Part shown: in pieces, positions 31,133-39,779 of the stretch | How the letters are laid out: every line of letters begins with the position of its first letter | Position numbering within the stretch: position 1 is the stretch's first letter | NCBI RefSeq assembly: GCF_013410665.1 | Contig: NZ_JACCFM010000001.1 | Coordinates: 1,612,001 to 1,676,000 of the forward strand | Direction of reading: 5' to 3' | Source of the DNA: Leifsonia psychrotolerans | Lineage (GTDB): Bacteria > Actinomycetota > Actinomycetes > Actinomycetales > Microbacteriaceae | Length of the DNA: 64,000 nt | The notes under the pieces: generated by a model | Database searches by the model: none | What the model saw: the letters and a program-made list of their open reading frames with translations, nothing else | What the model was told of the DNA's origin: nothing | Program-made: the position numbers and the translations under genes

Positions 31133-32559
31133 GGTCACGTCCCGTGGAGTGGTGTAAATCTCGGCAGGCCCGCGTTGCTTCGTTAACGTAGTGAGCCATC
31201 GTGTAATGGTCAGTGAGAACCGATCAAAGCTACTCACAGAAGGACACAAACACACGATGGCTCTAGACCAGTCTGCCCTGCTCGACCTGCTCGCTCAACT
31301 CAAACTCACCGACGTCACCGACCGGGTCCGGTCGGCGACCGAGATGCTCTACCAAGAACTCATCGATGCGGAGGCGACCGCGTTCATCGGCGCCGCCCCG
31401 TTCGAACGCAGCACGGGCCGCACGGCCCTCCGCAACGGCAGCCGTCCCCGAACGCTGACGACGACGGCCGGGGACCTCGATCTGCGAATCCCGAAGCTGC
31501 GTGCTGGGTCGTTCTTCCCGGCCTTGTTGGAGCGGCGCCGGCGGGTGGACCAGGCGCTGTTCGCGGTCGTGATGGAGGCCTACGTCCACGGCGTCTCGAC
31601 CCGGAAGGTCGATGACTTGGTCAAAGCCCTCGGCGCCGACACCGGCATCTCCAAGTCGGAAGTGTCGCGGATCTGCGCGGGCCTGGACGAGGAAGTTGCG
31701 CAGTTCCGTGACCGCACCCTCGCCGCCCAGGACTTCCCGTATGTGTTCCTCGACGCCACCTACTGCAAGGCCCGCGTCGGGCACCGGATCGTGTCCCAGG
31801 CGATCGTCGTCGCGGTCGGCGTTGCCGCCGATGGGCGCCGGGAAGTGCTCGGCTTCGACGTCGGCGACAGCGAGAACGAGGGCTTCTGGACCAGCTTCCT
31901 CCGCTCGTTGAAGGCGCGCGGCTTGGACGGGGTGAAGTTGGTCATGTCTGACGCGCACACCGGACTGAAGAAGGCCATCGGCACCGTGTTCCAGGGCGCC
32001 GGCTGGCAGCGCTGCCGGGTGCACTTCATGCGCAACGTCCTCGCCGTGGTGCCGAAAGGCTCCCAGGACATGGTCGCGTCGATCATCCGCACGATCTTCG
32101 CCCAGCCCGACGCGGAGCACATCCACAAGCAGTTCGGCGAGGTCACCACCATGCTGGGCCGCTCGCACCCGAAGGTCGCCGCCATGCTCACCGACGCCCA
32201 ACCTGACCTGCTCGCTTTCGCCGGGTTCCCGCGCCGGCACTGGCGGCAGATCTGGTCGACGAACCCGTTGGAACGGGTGAACAAGGAGATTAAGCGCCGC
32301 ACCGATGTTGTCAGCGTCTTCCCGAACCCCGCGGCGTTGCTGCGCCTGGCCGGGTCTGTTCTGATCGAGCAGCACGACGAGTGGGAGGCCGGCGAACGCC
32401 GCTACTTCTCCGAGGCGTCCATGCTCGAGCTGGCCACCATGACCAACCCGATCGAGACCGTCAATGAGGCGGTGATCCTCCCCGAACTCACCGCCGCCTA
32501 AGCTAGAACAACTGACCCGCACGGTGTTGAGAAACTCCACCACTCAGCGGGACGTGACC
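31133..32559 (+). mobile_element. IS256-family element B, intact, inside element A1
   Basis: 1,427 bp with ends GGTCACGTCCCGTGGAGTGG and CACTCAGCGGGACGTGACC. An 8-bp target duplication GGCCCTAC occurs at 31125-31132 and 32560-32567, as expected for the family. It inserted into the transposase gene of element A1. Confidence 0.93.
31257..32501 (+). CDS. IS256-family (mutator type) transposase
   Basis: 414 residues from MALDQSALLD; the frame is open 66 bp upstream but the shared start in all copies is the ATG at 31257. DDE features: FLDATYCKAR (first Asp), MSDAHTGLKKAIG (second Asp region), NPLERVNKEIKRR (Glu), and the family signature around AGWQRCRVHFMRNVLA. It differs from element A proteins at many positions (for example RVRSATEML and ERSTGRTALRNG), so it is a distinct family member. 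Intact and probably active. Confidence 0.95.
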   Translation: MALDQSALLDLLAQLKLTDVTDRVRSATEMLYQELIDAEATAFIGAAPFERSTGRTALRNGSRPRTLTTTAGDLDLRIPKLRAGSFFPALLERRRRVDQALFAVVMEAYVHGVSTRKVDDLVKALGADTGISKSEVSRICAGLDEEVAQFRDRTLAAQDFPYVFLDATYCKARVGHRIVSQAIVVAVGVAADGRREVLGFDVGDSENEGFWTSFLRSLKARGLDGVKLVMSDAHTGLKKAIGTVFQGAGWQRCRVHFMRNVLAVVPKGSQDMVASIIRTIFAQPDAEHIHKQFGEVTTMLGRSHPKVAAMLTDAQPDLLAFAGFPRRHWRQIWSTNPLERVNKEIKRRTDVVSVFPNPAALLRLAGSVLIEQHDEWEAGERRYFSEASMLELATMTNPIETVNEAVILPELTAA

Positions 32560-32642
32560 GGCCCTACTCGAGCGCCGCCGGCGGGTCGACCTGAACCGTC
32601 CCTGATTTCCTGCCGCTTTCTTTCTGGTGAAAGGATTCGGTT

Positions 32643-32957
32643 ATGCCCAAGAAACACCCAACAGAGGTTCGCGAGCGAGCGGTTCGTATGACCCTTGATC
32701 GTTTGAAGGATTACCCGTCGATGTGGGCTGCGTGCCGAGACCTGGCACCGAAGCTGAACATCGGCGCGGAGACGTTGCGGAAGTGGGTCACCCAGGCGCA
32801 GGCCGACGCCGGCGAACGGACCGGCCCCACGAGCGAGGAGCTTGAGGAGATTAAACGTCTCAAGCGGGAGAACCGGGATCTGAGGGAAACGAACGACATC
32901 CTCAAAGCGGCGGCGTCTTTCTTCGCGAGGGAGCTCGACCCTCGCAACCGTCCATAG
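32643..32957 (+). CDS. IS3-family OrfA (helix-turn-helix subunit)
   Basis: 104 residues. MPKKHPTEVRERAVRMTLD begins a transposase_8-type helix-turn-helix, and RLKRENRDLRETNDILKAA is the leucine-zipper end that pairs subunits. OrfB lies in the -1 frame, and the two frames overlap before the OrfA stop, so an OrfAB fusion by -1 frameshifting is expected as in other IS3 elements. No convincing A-rich slip site was seen; the T-rich GTCTTTCTTCGC near 32915-32928 is a possible place. Confidence 0.9.
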   Translation: MPKKHPTEVRERAVRMTLDRLKDYPSMWAACRDLAPKLNIGAETLRKWVTQAQADAGERTGPTSEELEEIKRLKRENRDLRETNDILKAAASFFARELDPRNRP

Positions 32958-32974
32958 TTGCTTTCATCCTGGGG

Positions 32975-33934
32975 ATGAAGGCGAACGGCCATGGAGTCGA
33001 GTTGACGTGTGGCGTCCTGCGCGAGCAGGGCGTCGCCGTTACTTCACGGTCGTATCGTGCGTGGAAGACCCGCGCTGCCGCCGCACGAACCCGGAATGAT
33101 GCCGCCCTCATCGACATCTTCAAGACGCTGCGGGTGAGGGATGCGAAGGGCCGGCAGCAGCCCGAGGTTCTCTACGGGCGGCGGAAGATGACGGCGTGGC
33201 TGGCCCGCAGCGGGTTCTCGGACGTGTCCAAGCACACCGTCGACCGGTTGATGCGTCTGGAGGGCATGAACGGCCTCGTCCGCGGGCGCAAGCCCCGCAC
33301 ATCGACGTCGTCTGGGAAGGACTCGGCTCGGGCTCCTGACCTCCTCAAACGCAACTTCACTGCGCCCCGCCCGAACCATAGCTGGGTGACGGACTTCACC
33401 TACGTGCCGACGTGGGGCGGTTTCGTTTATATTGCCTTCGCGATCGACCTGTTTTCGCGGGCGATCGTTGGCTGGCAAGCCTCGACGGTGAAGGACACCC
33501 CATTCGTCGAGGAGTGTTTGAAGATGGCGCTCTGGCGCCGCGACCACGCCGGTCACGCGGTGAAACCGGGAATGATTCATCACTCCGACGCCGGGTCGCA
33601 ATACACGTCGATTCGGTTCACCGAGACCGTCGTCCTCGAAGGTCTCGTGGCCTCGATCGGGAGCGTCGGCGACGCCTACGACAACGCGGCCGCCGAGACC
33701 GTCATGGGGCTCTACAAGAACGAGGCCATCGCAAAGAACTCACCGTTCATGACGGGCCCGTTGAAGACCCTCGCCGATGTTGAAGCAGTCACCTTCGACT
33801 GGCTCGATTGGTACAACAATCGGCGCCTGCACAGCTCGCTTGGGAACATGCCGCCCGAGGAATACGAGCGCAACTACTACGCTGAAACAAACGGCCCGTT
33901 AAACGACGAAGCCGCCAACAAAACGGCGGCATGA
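32975..33934 (+). CDS. IS3-family OrfB transposase (rve integrase core)
   Basis: 319 residues from ATG 32975; the -1 frame stays open further upstream to overlap OrfA. Catalytic triad: SWVTDFTYVPTW (Asp), IHHSDAGSQYTS (Asp) and NAAAETVMGLYKNE (Glu, 35 residues after the second Asp as usual). The C-terminal WYNNRRLHSSLGNMPPEEYE motif is typical. The reading frame is intact. Confidence 0.93.
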   Translation: MKANGHGVELTCGVLREQGVAVTSRSYRAWKTRAAAARTRNDAALIDIFKTLRVRDAKGRQQPEVLYGRRKMTAWLARSGFSDVSKHTVDRLMRLEGMNGLVRGRKPRTSTSSGKDSARAPDLLKRNFTAPRPNHSWVTDFTYVPTWGGFVYIAFAIDLFSRAIVGWQASTVKDTPFVEECLKMALWRRDHAGHAVKPGMIHHSDAGSQYTSIRFTETVVLEGLVASIGSVGDAYDNAAAETVMGLYKNEAIAKNSPFMTGPLKTLADVEAVTFDWLDWYNNRRLHSSLGNMPPEEYERNYYAETNGPLNDEAANKTAA

Positions 33935-35009
33935 AATCCGGGACGGTTCAACCAGGCGTTGTTCGCGGTCGTGATGGAAGCCTACGTGCACGGAGTGTCG
34001 ACCCGGAAAGTGGACGATCTCGTCAAGGCGCTCGGCACCGACTCCGGCATCTCCAAGTCCGAAGTGTCCCGCATCTGCGTCAACCTCGACGCGGAGGTCG
34101 GGCAGTTTCGCGACCGCTCCCTGTCGACCCACGACTTCCCGTATGTGTTCCTCGACGCGACGTACTGCAAGGCCCGCGTCAATCACCGCATCGTGTCCCA
34201 AGCGGTCGTCGTCGCGGTCGGTGTGGCCGCCGACGGGCGCCGTGAAGTGCTCGGTTTCGACGTCGGAGACACCGAGAACGAACCGTTCTGGACCGCCTTC
34301 CTGCGGTCGTTGAAGACCCGCGGGTTAGACGGGGTGAAGCTGGTCATGTCCGACGCGCACACCGGGCTCAAGAAAGCCATCGGGACCGTTTTCCAAGGCG
34401 CCAGCTGGCAGCGCTGCCGGGTGCACTTCATGCGCAACGTCCTCGCCATCGTGCCCAAGGGCAGCCAGGAAATGGCCGGCTCGATCATCCGCACCATCTT
34501 CGCCCAACCCGACAAAGAACACATTCTGAAGCAGTTCGGCGAAGTCACCACGATGCTGCAGCGCTCACACCCCAAGGTCGCAGAGATGCTCATCGACGCC
34601 CAACACGACATCCTCGCATTCGCCGATTTCCCGCAACGGCACTGGCGGCAGATCTGGTCCACCAACCCGCTGGAACGCGTCAACAAGGAGATCAAACGCC
34701 GCACCGACGTCGTGGGCGTATTCCCGAACCCTGCCGCGCTCCTCCGGCTCGCCGGCGCCGTGCTGGTCGAGCAACACGACGAGTGGGAAGCCGCCGACCG
34801 GCGCTACTTCTCCGAAGCATCCATGCTCGAACTCACCCTCATGAACACGCCAGCCGCGGCCGTCGAGGAGGTGACCGCGCTGCCCGAATTGAAAGCCGCC
34901 TAAACTAAAACCACTGACCTGCATGGTGTCGAGAAACTCCACCACTCAGCGGGACGTGACCCCCTAAGATAGTCAAACCGTCCAAGGACACGAACAAGGT
35001 AACGGGGGC

Positions 35010-35498
35010 TCAATAGTGGTTAACCTTCCGTACCGCACCTGCTAGGAACGCTGGTGTTGCGAGTATCGCGACGCCTAACGGCAATAGCACGAGCGACAGG
35101 CAGCCCACAAATGTTTCCCAACTCGCCGCTGTGGGCTCGAGACCAGTACGGCCCAAGACACTGAATGTGGCCCCGATTCCCCAATTCACCCCGAGCAGCA
35201 CAATTGCTGCAATGGGCGCTGAGATCAACGAGGTCATCGTTGAGACGAGAACAATAGCCCAACGAGTGTGTCGGGATCTGTCGAGAAGGGGCTGCGAAGC
35301 GCTAAATACGACTAGCCCGATGGCGGATGCGACAACCACGAAGCATATCGTCGCGAATAGCCAAATCACCGCGAACCCACCTGTAGCGAGCACTGCGACC
35401 CAACCCACAGCCAATGCAGCAGCGGGCGGCCCGAGCGCTGCCACAGGAACACGGGTGGTTAGCGTCAAAGCTTTAGTTTTCCGGCGAAGGCGTTCCAA
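35010..35498 (-). CDS. Small polytopic membrane protein, unknown
   Basis: 162 residues with four hydrophobic segments (ALGPPAAALAVGWVAVLA, GFAVIWLFATICFVVVA, WAIVLVSTMTSLISAPIAA, FVGCLSLVLLPLGVAILA). The start may be TTG 35498, which overlaps the end of the upstream secreted-protein gene by 34 bp, or a later TTG. The pair is probably co-transcribed, with the secreted protein first. No family is recognised. It is the first cargo gene after the left IS of the island. Confidence 0.55.
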   Translation of the reverse strand: MERLRRKTKALTLTTRVPVAALGPPAAALAVGWVAVLATGGFAVIWLFATICFVVVASAIGLVVFSASQPLLDRSRHTRWAIVLVSTMTSLISAPIAAIVLLGVNWGIGATFSVLGRTGLEPTAASWETFVGCLSLVLLPLGVAILATPAFLAGAVRKVNHY

Positions 35499-36574
35499 TT
35501 GAGGGTTGCCCCGGTGATGTATAGGTTATGCGGGATGCCACCCGGGTCGTTGTTAACGATCTCGCCATAGACCCGCAACGTGTAGGTGGATTCGTTGTCC
35601 TTCTTGAAAGTGTCGAACGAAATCCAGGACCCGTATCCATCGACGTGATTGCTCGTTCCATCAAAAACGAATCCCCACATTGGGCCACCCATGTCAGCAG
35701 GGTAAGGACGCCAGGCCTCGTTCCGAAACTTGCACTCAAAGTTCAAGGGCCAAGGGTAGCCAGCGAACGGGCCGACCTTGAGCGGCAGTAGCTGCCCCGC
35801 CACAGGAAAAGCTGACGGGGCACCCTCGACGGGGAACTTGCAGTTGAAGCAACTTTTCATCGTGGCTCTAGCCGATGCCGGTGTTCGGGTTCCGATTCCG
35901 TAATCGACCGTGTACCACCACGTCGGTGCCGCGAGAATTGGATAGACGGTGCCCACGGGAGCCACAACGTCCTGAACAAGACGGTTTCCCTCGAGTCTGA
36001 ACTGAGTAGTCAGGTCATGGCCGCGGGCGTCCTTCGCCACCGCGGGGTGCAGGTAGATCGATGCGCCGCTTTCGAGTTCAATGAAGTACCCGGGTTGGGA
36101 GCCTGCGGGCTCCAGCACGGCAGATGGGGCAATGGGGAGGTCAAGTTCCACACCCGACCCGACAGTTGCATTTCCCAGAGCGTATATCGCCTGCCCGCCC
36201 GAGGGAGTCGACTTCACATAGGAGGCTAGAGAGCTGTCAGCGTTAGCAAAAACCAGGAAATCGCCGGCTTCGTGCACGAAGTCAAGTGCGGGATTGAGCC
36301 CAATCGTCGTATCTTCGTCAAACTCCGGTGCGTGGAAGGTGACGGATGGATCCGTTTCCGTTCCACGAGCACGGGAAATCGGTTCGCTGATCTCGACGGA
36401 AATCCGTTCAGTCGGCGGGCCGGCCATCCTTCCAACGAAGGCCGCGATCGCCGCATCTGAATCAGGTAAATCCACCGCCGTGGATGCGACTGCTGATGGT
36501 GCGGCCATGATTAGTGATGCCACGACGAGAATGCTCGCACTCGCGGCGGCCGAAGTTCTAAGAAAAGTATTCAA
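35465..36574 (-). CDS. Secreted protein of unknown function with three cysteines
   Basis: 369 residues from TTG 36574, behind GGGGGGAA. Signal peptide (LRTSAAASASILVVASLIM followed by AAPSAVAS). An N-terminal beta-rich domain (about 90-200) precedes a C-terminal domain with SCFNCKFP and NFECKFRNEAWRPYPADMGG, then SWISFDTFKKDNESTYTLRV. The three mature-domain cysteines (CFNC and ECK) suggest a disulfide or metal site. Not recognised as a known family. Its partner is the overlapping membrane protein gene. Confidence 0.6.
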   Translation of the reverse strand: MNTFLRTSAAASASILVVASLIMAAPSAVASTAVDLPDSDAAIAAFVGRMAGPPTERISVEISEPISRARGTETDPSVTFHAPEFDEDTTIGLNPALDFVHEAGDFLVFANADSSLASYVKSTPSGGQAIYALGNATVGSGVELDLPIAPSAVLEPAGSQPGYFIELESGASIYLHPAVAKDARGHDLTTQFRLEGNRLVQDVVAPVGTVYPILAAPTWWYTVDYGIGTRTPASARATMKSCFNCKFPVEGAPSAFPVAGQLLPLKVGPFAGYPWPLNFECKFRNEAWRPYPADMGGPMWGFVFDGTSNHVDGYGSWISFDTFKKDNESTYTLRVYGEIVNNDPGGIPHNLYITGATLNWNAFAGKLKL

Positions 36575-37077
36575 CGTTCCCCCCAGGTTTGTCGATTTCG
36601 ATAACCATAGGTGATCCGGGCAATGAAGTCGAGCAATATGTCCTGTAGCACTGCGGCTACGCCCGATGCCCCTCTGCTACTGCCCGAAAAGGCACATGTG
36701 GTCTAGGACCATATGACTGATTGGGATCCCTTACACGCGGAGGCGCTTCAGCTGCAAATCGCCGGCAACTCAAACCCGCCGTTCCGTACCTCCCGACCGA
36801 GGCGGACCCAGCTAATCACGAGGTGCCGACTTGGTGAAGACCCCGCTGGCAGTGTTCCTCGGCTCGTTGCTCATCAGCTGGCTGCGTCGACGTTCCATAG
36901 CCCGAGCACGTATTGTCGAATCTCTACGTGTCAGGGTTGGGTGTACCCCAAACAGGCGTAAACCCCTCTTGATGTAGCTCTAACAAATACGTGTCAAGTT
37001 GAGGTGCCCCCGACTATTTATTGACAGGTGCGCGCCTAGCTCTTAGAGTTGCCCTGACACTAAAGGGACGGTGAGCA
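36575..37077. other. Non-coding stretch, possibly holding a decayed gene
   Basis: About 500 bp before the recombinase gene. Pieces in different frames read MTDWDPLHAEALQLQIAG, then PAVPYLPTEADPANHEVPTW, then VKTPLAVFLGSLLISWLRRR (from about 36829). They could be one small gene with frameshifts, but this is weak. The last 150 bp hold the recombinase promoter and inverted TGTCA repeats described separately. Confidence 0.3.
36928..37060. promoter_or_regulatory. Inverted-repeat (res-like) site and promoter of the serine recombinase
   Basis: GTGTCAGGG (36928-36936) is inverted as CCCTGACAC (37052-37060), and TGTCAA (36992-36997) is inverted as TTGACA (37021-37026). Nested inverted TGTCA motifs over about 130 bp upstream of a resolvase resemble a res/recombination site. 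TTGACA at 37021 with TAGAGT at 37044 (17-bp spacer) is also a near-consensus promoter, so the recombinase would occlude its own promoter. Confidence 0.5.
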
Positions 37078-37644
37078 GTGGCTGGTCAAACTGTCGGTTA
37101 CATCCGCGTGAGTACATTGGATCAGAGCACGATCCGCCAACTCGATGGCGAACACCTCGACCGTATTTTCAGCGACAAGGCCTCAGGTAAAGACCAGGAA
37201 CGTCCCGAGCTGGAAGCGCTAATCGATTTCGTTCGGGACGGAGACACCGTGATGGTGCATTCGATGGATCGCCTCGCCCGGAACCTCGACGACCTCCGCG
37301 CTATCGTCCGCCGGCTCACAGATCAGAAGGTGCAGGTGCGTTTCGTGAAGGAGAACCTGACCTTCACCGGAGACGACACGGCGATGGCCACGTTCATGCT
37401 GTCCGTGATGGGAGCATTCGCCGAGTTCGAACGGGCGCTCATCCGGGAACGGCAACGAGAAGGTATCTCCCTCGCCAAAAAGGCAGGCGTATATAAGGGG
37501 AGAGGAAAGGCGCTGAACGCCGAGAGGACGGCCGAACTCATTCGGCGTGCTGCCGCCGGTGATGCGAAAGCGGCACTTGCCCGCGACTTCGGCATCAGCC
37601 GCCAAACCGTCTACCAATACCTTCGAGCCGGACGAACCCGATGA
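37078..37644 (+). CDS. Small serine recombinase (resolvase/invertase)
   Basis: 188 residues from GTG 37078. Catalytic Ser in VGYIRVSTLDQS; the conserved arginine block in VHSMDRLARNLDDLRAIV; EFERALIREROR-type motif seen as EFERALIRERQREGI; C-terminal helix-turn-helix with FGISRQTVYQYLRAG. The length fits Tn3 resolvases and Hin-type invertases. It may resolve cointegrates or invert a segment near the upstream repeats. Its stop overlaps the next start (ATGA). Confidence 0.92.
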   Translation: MAGQTVGYIRVSTLDQSTIRQLDGEHLDRIFSDKASGKDQERPELEALIDFVRDGDTVMVHSMDRLARNLDDLRAIVRRLTDQKVQVRFVKENLTFTGDDTAMATFMLSVMGAFAEFERALIRERQREGISLAKKAGVYKGRGKALNAERTAELIRRAAAGDAKAALARDFGISRQTVYQYLRAGRTR

Positions 37645-38147
37645 CTGGCCGTACCAGGAAGGCGCGGAAGATCGAGCGCCTGCACAAGAGAGAAGTCCGA
37701 GGATTCGGAAAACATGTTCCTTGGGTGCCCGAGGACCTTCCAGCTGCCGCGGTTGAGTATTGGCCGCGCAAAGATGACTGGCCGACCGCAGCCGACATTC
37801 AGGGTTTCCTTGAAGCCATTAACGGAAGATCCGATGAACGGCTGGCTGTCCTCACCGGTCTGCACCGTTGGGCCGAACCGGCAAGTTCGCAGATGCTGCT
37901 TACCGTGGCCGCGATCATCGTTTCGATCGTTGCGGTCGCGCTGGCCGTGAGCGACTTCGATGTGCTCTTTTACGTCGGCAGTGTGAGCGCCGGCGTGGCT
38001 TACATCGTGGTCGTTGTGATCGCCATCTACCTTGCAGTGGGGATGGACCAGCGCCGCAAGATGGCGCACGTGTGGCTGAGGGCTATTGAGGTCGAGCTTC
38101 CAGGAGCGCCAGCTCCAGCTAAGCCTCAATCCACCGGTCGACTTTGA
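37641..38147 (+). CDS. Membrane protein with C-terminus replaced by an IS1380 insertion
   Basis: 168 residues as read, with ATGA overlap to the recombinase gene. Basic N-terminus (TGRTRKARKIERLHKREVRG), a soluble middle, then two membrane helices (LLTVAAIIVSIVAVALAV and VGSVSAGVAYIVVVVIAIYL). The last seven residues PQSTGRL come from the IS end. Removing the IS and one CTAAG duplication (37641-38123 joined to 39785-39859) gives a 185-residue protein ending AKQSWFSLRGSRRESQLIPR and a few more residues. Function unknown; likely a partner of the recombinase by translational coupling. Confidence 0.65.
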   Translation: MTGRTRKARKIERLHKREVRGFGKHVPWVPEDLPAAAVEYWPRKDDWPTAADIQGFLEAINGRSDERLAVLTGLHRWAEPASSQMLLTVAAIIVSIVAVALAVSDFDVLFYVGSVSAGVAYIVVVVIAIYLAVGMDQRRKMAHVWLRAIEVELPGAPAPAKPQSTGRL

Positions 38148-39779
38148 GCGTGAGGGATTTTCCGATTTCACGTTGAGTTGAGCTGTTTTTGGGGGCGGGG
38201 CATGGCTTCGCGTCGGCCTCGCTGCCGGTGATGTTCCACGTTGTCCTTGCGCCGTGTGGCTGGGTGGTCAGATGGATGCGGGTCCGGGCGGTCCGCAGGC
38301 TGCCGCGAATGCGGCGGTCCAGTGTTTCTCCCAGGGCCAGTCCTTCGGCAGGTGTAGAACGAGTCGGCGGGCCGAGGTTGAGATTCGGGCGGGAACGCTG
38401 ATGAGTTTGCGGCGGATCGTGCCGCTGCGCGCTTTCCCGAGATCGGTGCCGGTGAGAGCACCAATGGCGCGGGCGAGATTGAAAGCGATGCAGGCCAGGA
38501 TCAGCCAGGCGGCGTTTGCGGCGAACTTTCCCGAGGGCAGGTGTGCCAGCGCGGAGTCTTTCAGATCTGCGTTGACTTGTTCGATGATCGCGTGAGCGCG
38601 ATGGGTTTTGTCGGCGGTGACGGTGTCCAGGGTGCTGGTGGTGAAGAACGCGTGGAAACGGTGCGTGTCAAACAGGGTCGGCTGCGAGAGGTCTTTCTTG
38701 TTCAGTTCGGGGATGCGCCGCACGACCAGTCGTCCCTCGATGCGGTCCGCTTTCTTCTTCGAACCGAACGCGATAAATGGTACTTCGGCGACTTCCGCGG
38801 ACGACACCCAGGTTCCGGTCTGTTCGTCGCGGATCGCGTCGGTGTACTCGATGCTCGTCCAGGCGCCCTCGCCGATCGTGCCGATCGCTTTCTTCACCGC
38901 CGGATCCATCCGGGCCGTGATCGAGACTTTCGCGCCTGCCCGCCCGGCGGCGGCCACGACGGTGTGGGCGTAGAACGCCGAGTCCGCCCGCAGCAGCACC
39001 GTCCCGGTGGCGCCGTTTCCGCGGAGCCGGGTCACGTTCGCGAGGAGGTCGGCGACGAATTTCCCGGCGCCGCGCACCGAGTTCGCGGCGCCCTTGCGCA
39101 GCCGTGAGCCGACGATGATCGGCGCACTGGTTTCGGTGCTGAGGATGCCCAGCAGGGCGTTCAGGCCGCGCACTCCGGAGTAGCCGTAACCGGAGCCCTG
39201 CTTCTGGTAGCCGTGGACTTCCTTGATGGTGTCGTCGATGTCGACGAGCGCGTACTCGTCAACGCCGGCCGCGATCGGGGCCGTCTCGGCCAGGCGGCGC
39301 AGCCAACGGGACGCGACAGCATCCAGCTGCCGGATGTGCCCGAACGTGAATGCGCGCAGAAACGACCCCAGGGTCGAGGGCGCGTAGGCGCCAGTGAAGA
39401 GTTTCTTCATTCCACCGTGACGAAGCAACGCCATATCGTCGATGCAGTCGGCGCCGGCGACCATCCCGGCCACCAGCGCAGTGACCTTCAACCCCGCGTT
39501 CGCGCCGAAGTACCCCGGCAAGGTGAGGTGCGTATCGGCCAGGTTGCCGAGCCCTGTTTTCACGGCCAACGCCATCGCCGGGACGAGCCCTGCCGTCGAC
39601 ACGAGATTCGTTTCGTCGAAGGATGCTGAAACCGCCGCGGAGGTGTGAGAAAGTTGCATCTACGAGATGCCTTCCTTTTCGGTGAAACAGAACTCTAGAC
39701 AAGCTCTATTTTCGCTGATCAGTTAGGCATTCTCGGTTTAACGCGCCGCTAAACCCTCAACTCGAGCGGTGGATCGAGG
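38124..39779 (-). mobile_element. IS1380-family element, copy 1
   Basis: 1,656 bp. Ends CCTCAATCCACCGGTCGACT and (inverted) CCTCGATCCACCGCTCGAGT are imperfect inverted repeats. The 5-bp target duplication is CTAAG (38119-38123 and 39780-39784). It encodes the same 463-residue protein as copy 2 at 43284, in the opposite orientation. Confidence 0.93.
38268..39659 (-). CDS. IS1380-family transposase, copy 1
   Basis: 463 residues. DDE features: VDIDDTIKEVHGYQKQ (Asp), LLRADSAFYAH (Asp), and HAIIEQVNADLKDSALAHLP (Glu in a Y/H-x-x-I-E-Q context), as in DDE_Tnp_1 IS1380 enzymes. Ends in a short basic tail. The translation is identical to copy 2, so one is a recent duplicate of the other. Intact and probably active. 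Confidence 0.95.
   Translation of the reverse strand: MQLSHTSAAVSASFDETNLVSTAGLVPAMALAVKTGLGNLADTHLTLPGYFGANAGLKVTALVAGMVAGADCIDDMALLRHGGMKKLFTGAYAPSTLGSFLRAFTFGHIRQLDAVASRWLRRLAETAPIAAGVDEYALVDIDDTIKEVHGYQKQGSGYGYSGVRGLNALLGILSTETSAPIIVGSRLRKGAANSVRGAGKFVADLLANVTRLRGNGATGTVLLRADSAFYAHTVVAAAGRAGAKVSITARMDPAVKKAIGTIGEGAWTSIEYTDAIRDEQTGTWVSSAEVAEVPFIAFGSKKKADRIEGRLVVRRIPELNKKDLSQPTLFDTHRFHAFFTTSTLDTVTADKTHRAHAIIEQVNADLKDSALAHLPSGKFAANAAWLILACIAFNLARAIGALTGTDLGKARSGTIRRKLISVPARISTSARRLVLHLPKDWPWEKHWTAAFAAACGPPGPASI

Larger units (their letters stand above)
32592..33950 (+). mobile_element. IS3-family element inside element A1
   Basis: 1,359 bp. Ends TGAACCGTCCCTGATTTC and the complement of GAAATCCGGGACGGTTCA are near-perfect inverted repeats. 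A 3-bp target duplication ACC (32589-32591 and 33951-33953) is typical of IS3. It carries overlapping orfA and orfB. Confidence 0.93.
30862..34903 (+). pseudogene. IS256-family transposase A1, disrupted
   Basis: Three pieces, 30862-31132, 32568-32591 and 33954-34903, join in frame to 1,245 nt, exactly the length of the intact transposases (414 residues plus stop). The N-terminal piece reads MALDQSALLDLLAQLKLTD and matches the copy at 54743 over its whole visible length. The C-terminal piece carries DAHTGLKKAIGTVFQGASW and NPLERVNKEIKRRTDVV. It cannot make active enzyme as it stands, so movement of the island would depend on another copy. Confidence 0.9.
30737..34961 (+). mobile_element. IS256-family element A1, interrupted twice
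   Basis: The left end GGTCACGTCCCGTGGAGTGG and the right end CCACTCAGCGGGACGTGACC are imperfect inverted repeats. The element is split by a second IS256-family copy (31133-32559) and an IS3-family copy (32592-33950). Without them it would be 1,428 bp (one target duplication kept at each site), close to the intact copies. It forms the left end of the island. Confidence 0.88.

Noticed and set aside
31263..32543. 426-codon frame antisense to the IS256 transposase
   Set aside because: Seen in all IS256 copies as a by-product of codon bias.
34952..34970. A target duplication for element A1 alone
   Set aside because: The right flank CCCTAAGA does not match GCCCACCG; the matching copy is at the far end of the island.
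36713..36961. 82-codon frame upstream of the recombinase
   Set aside because: Only pieces in different frames look protein-like; noted as a possible decayed gene but not called.
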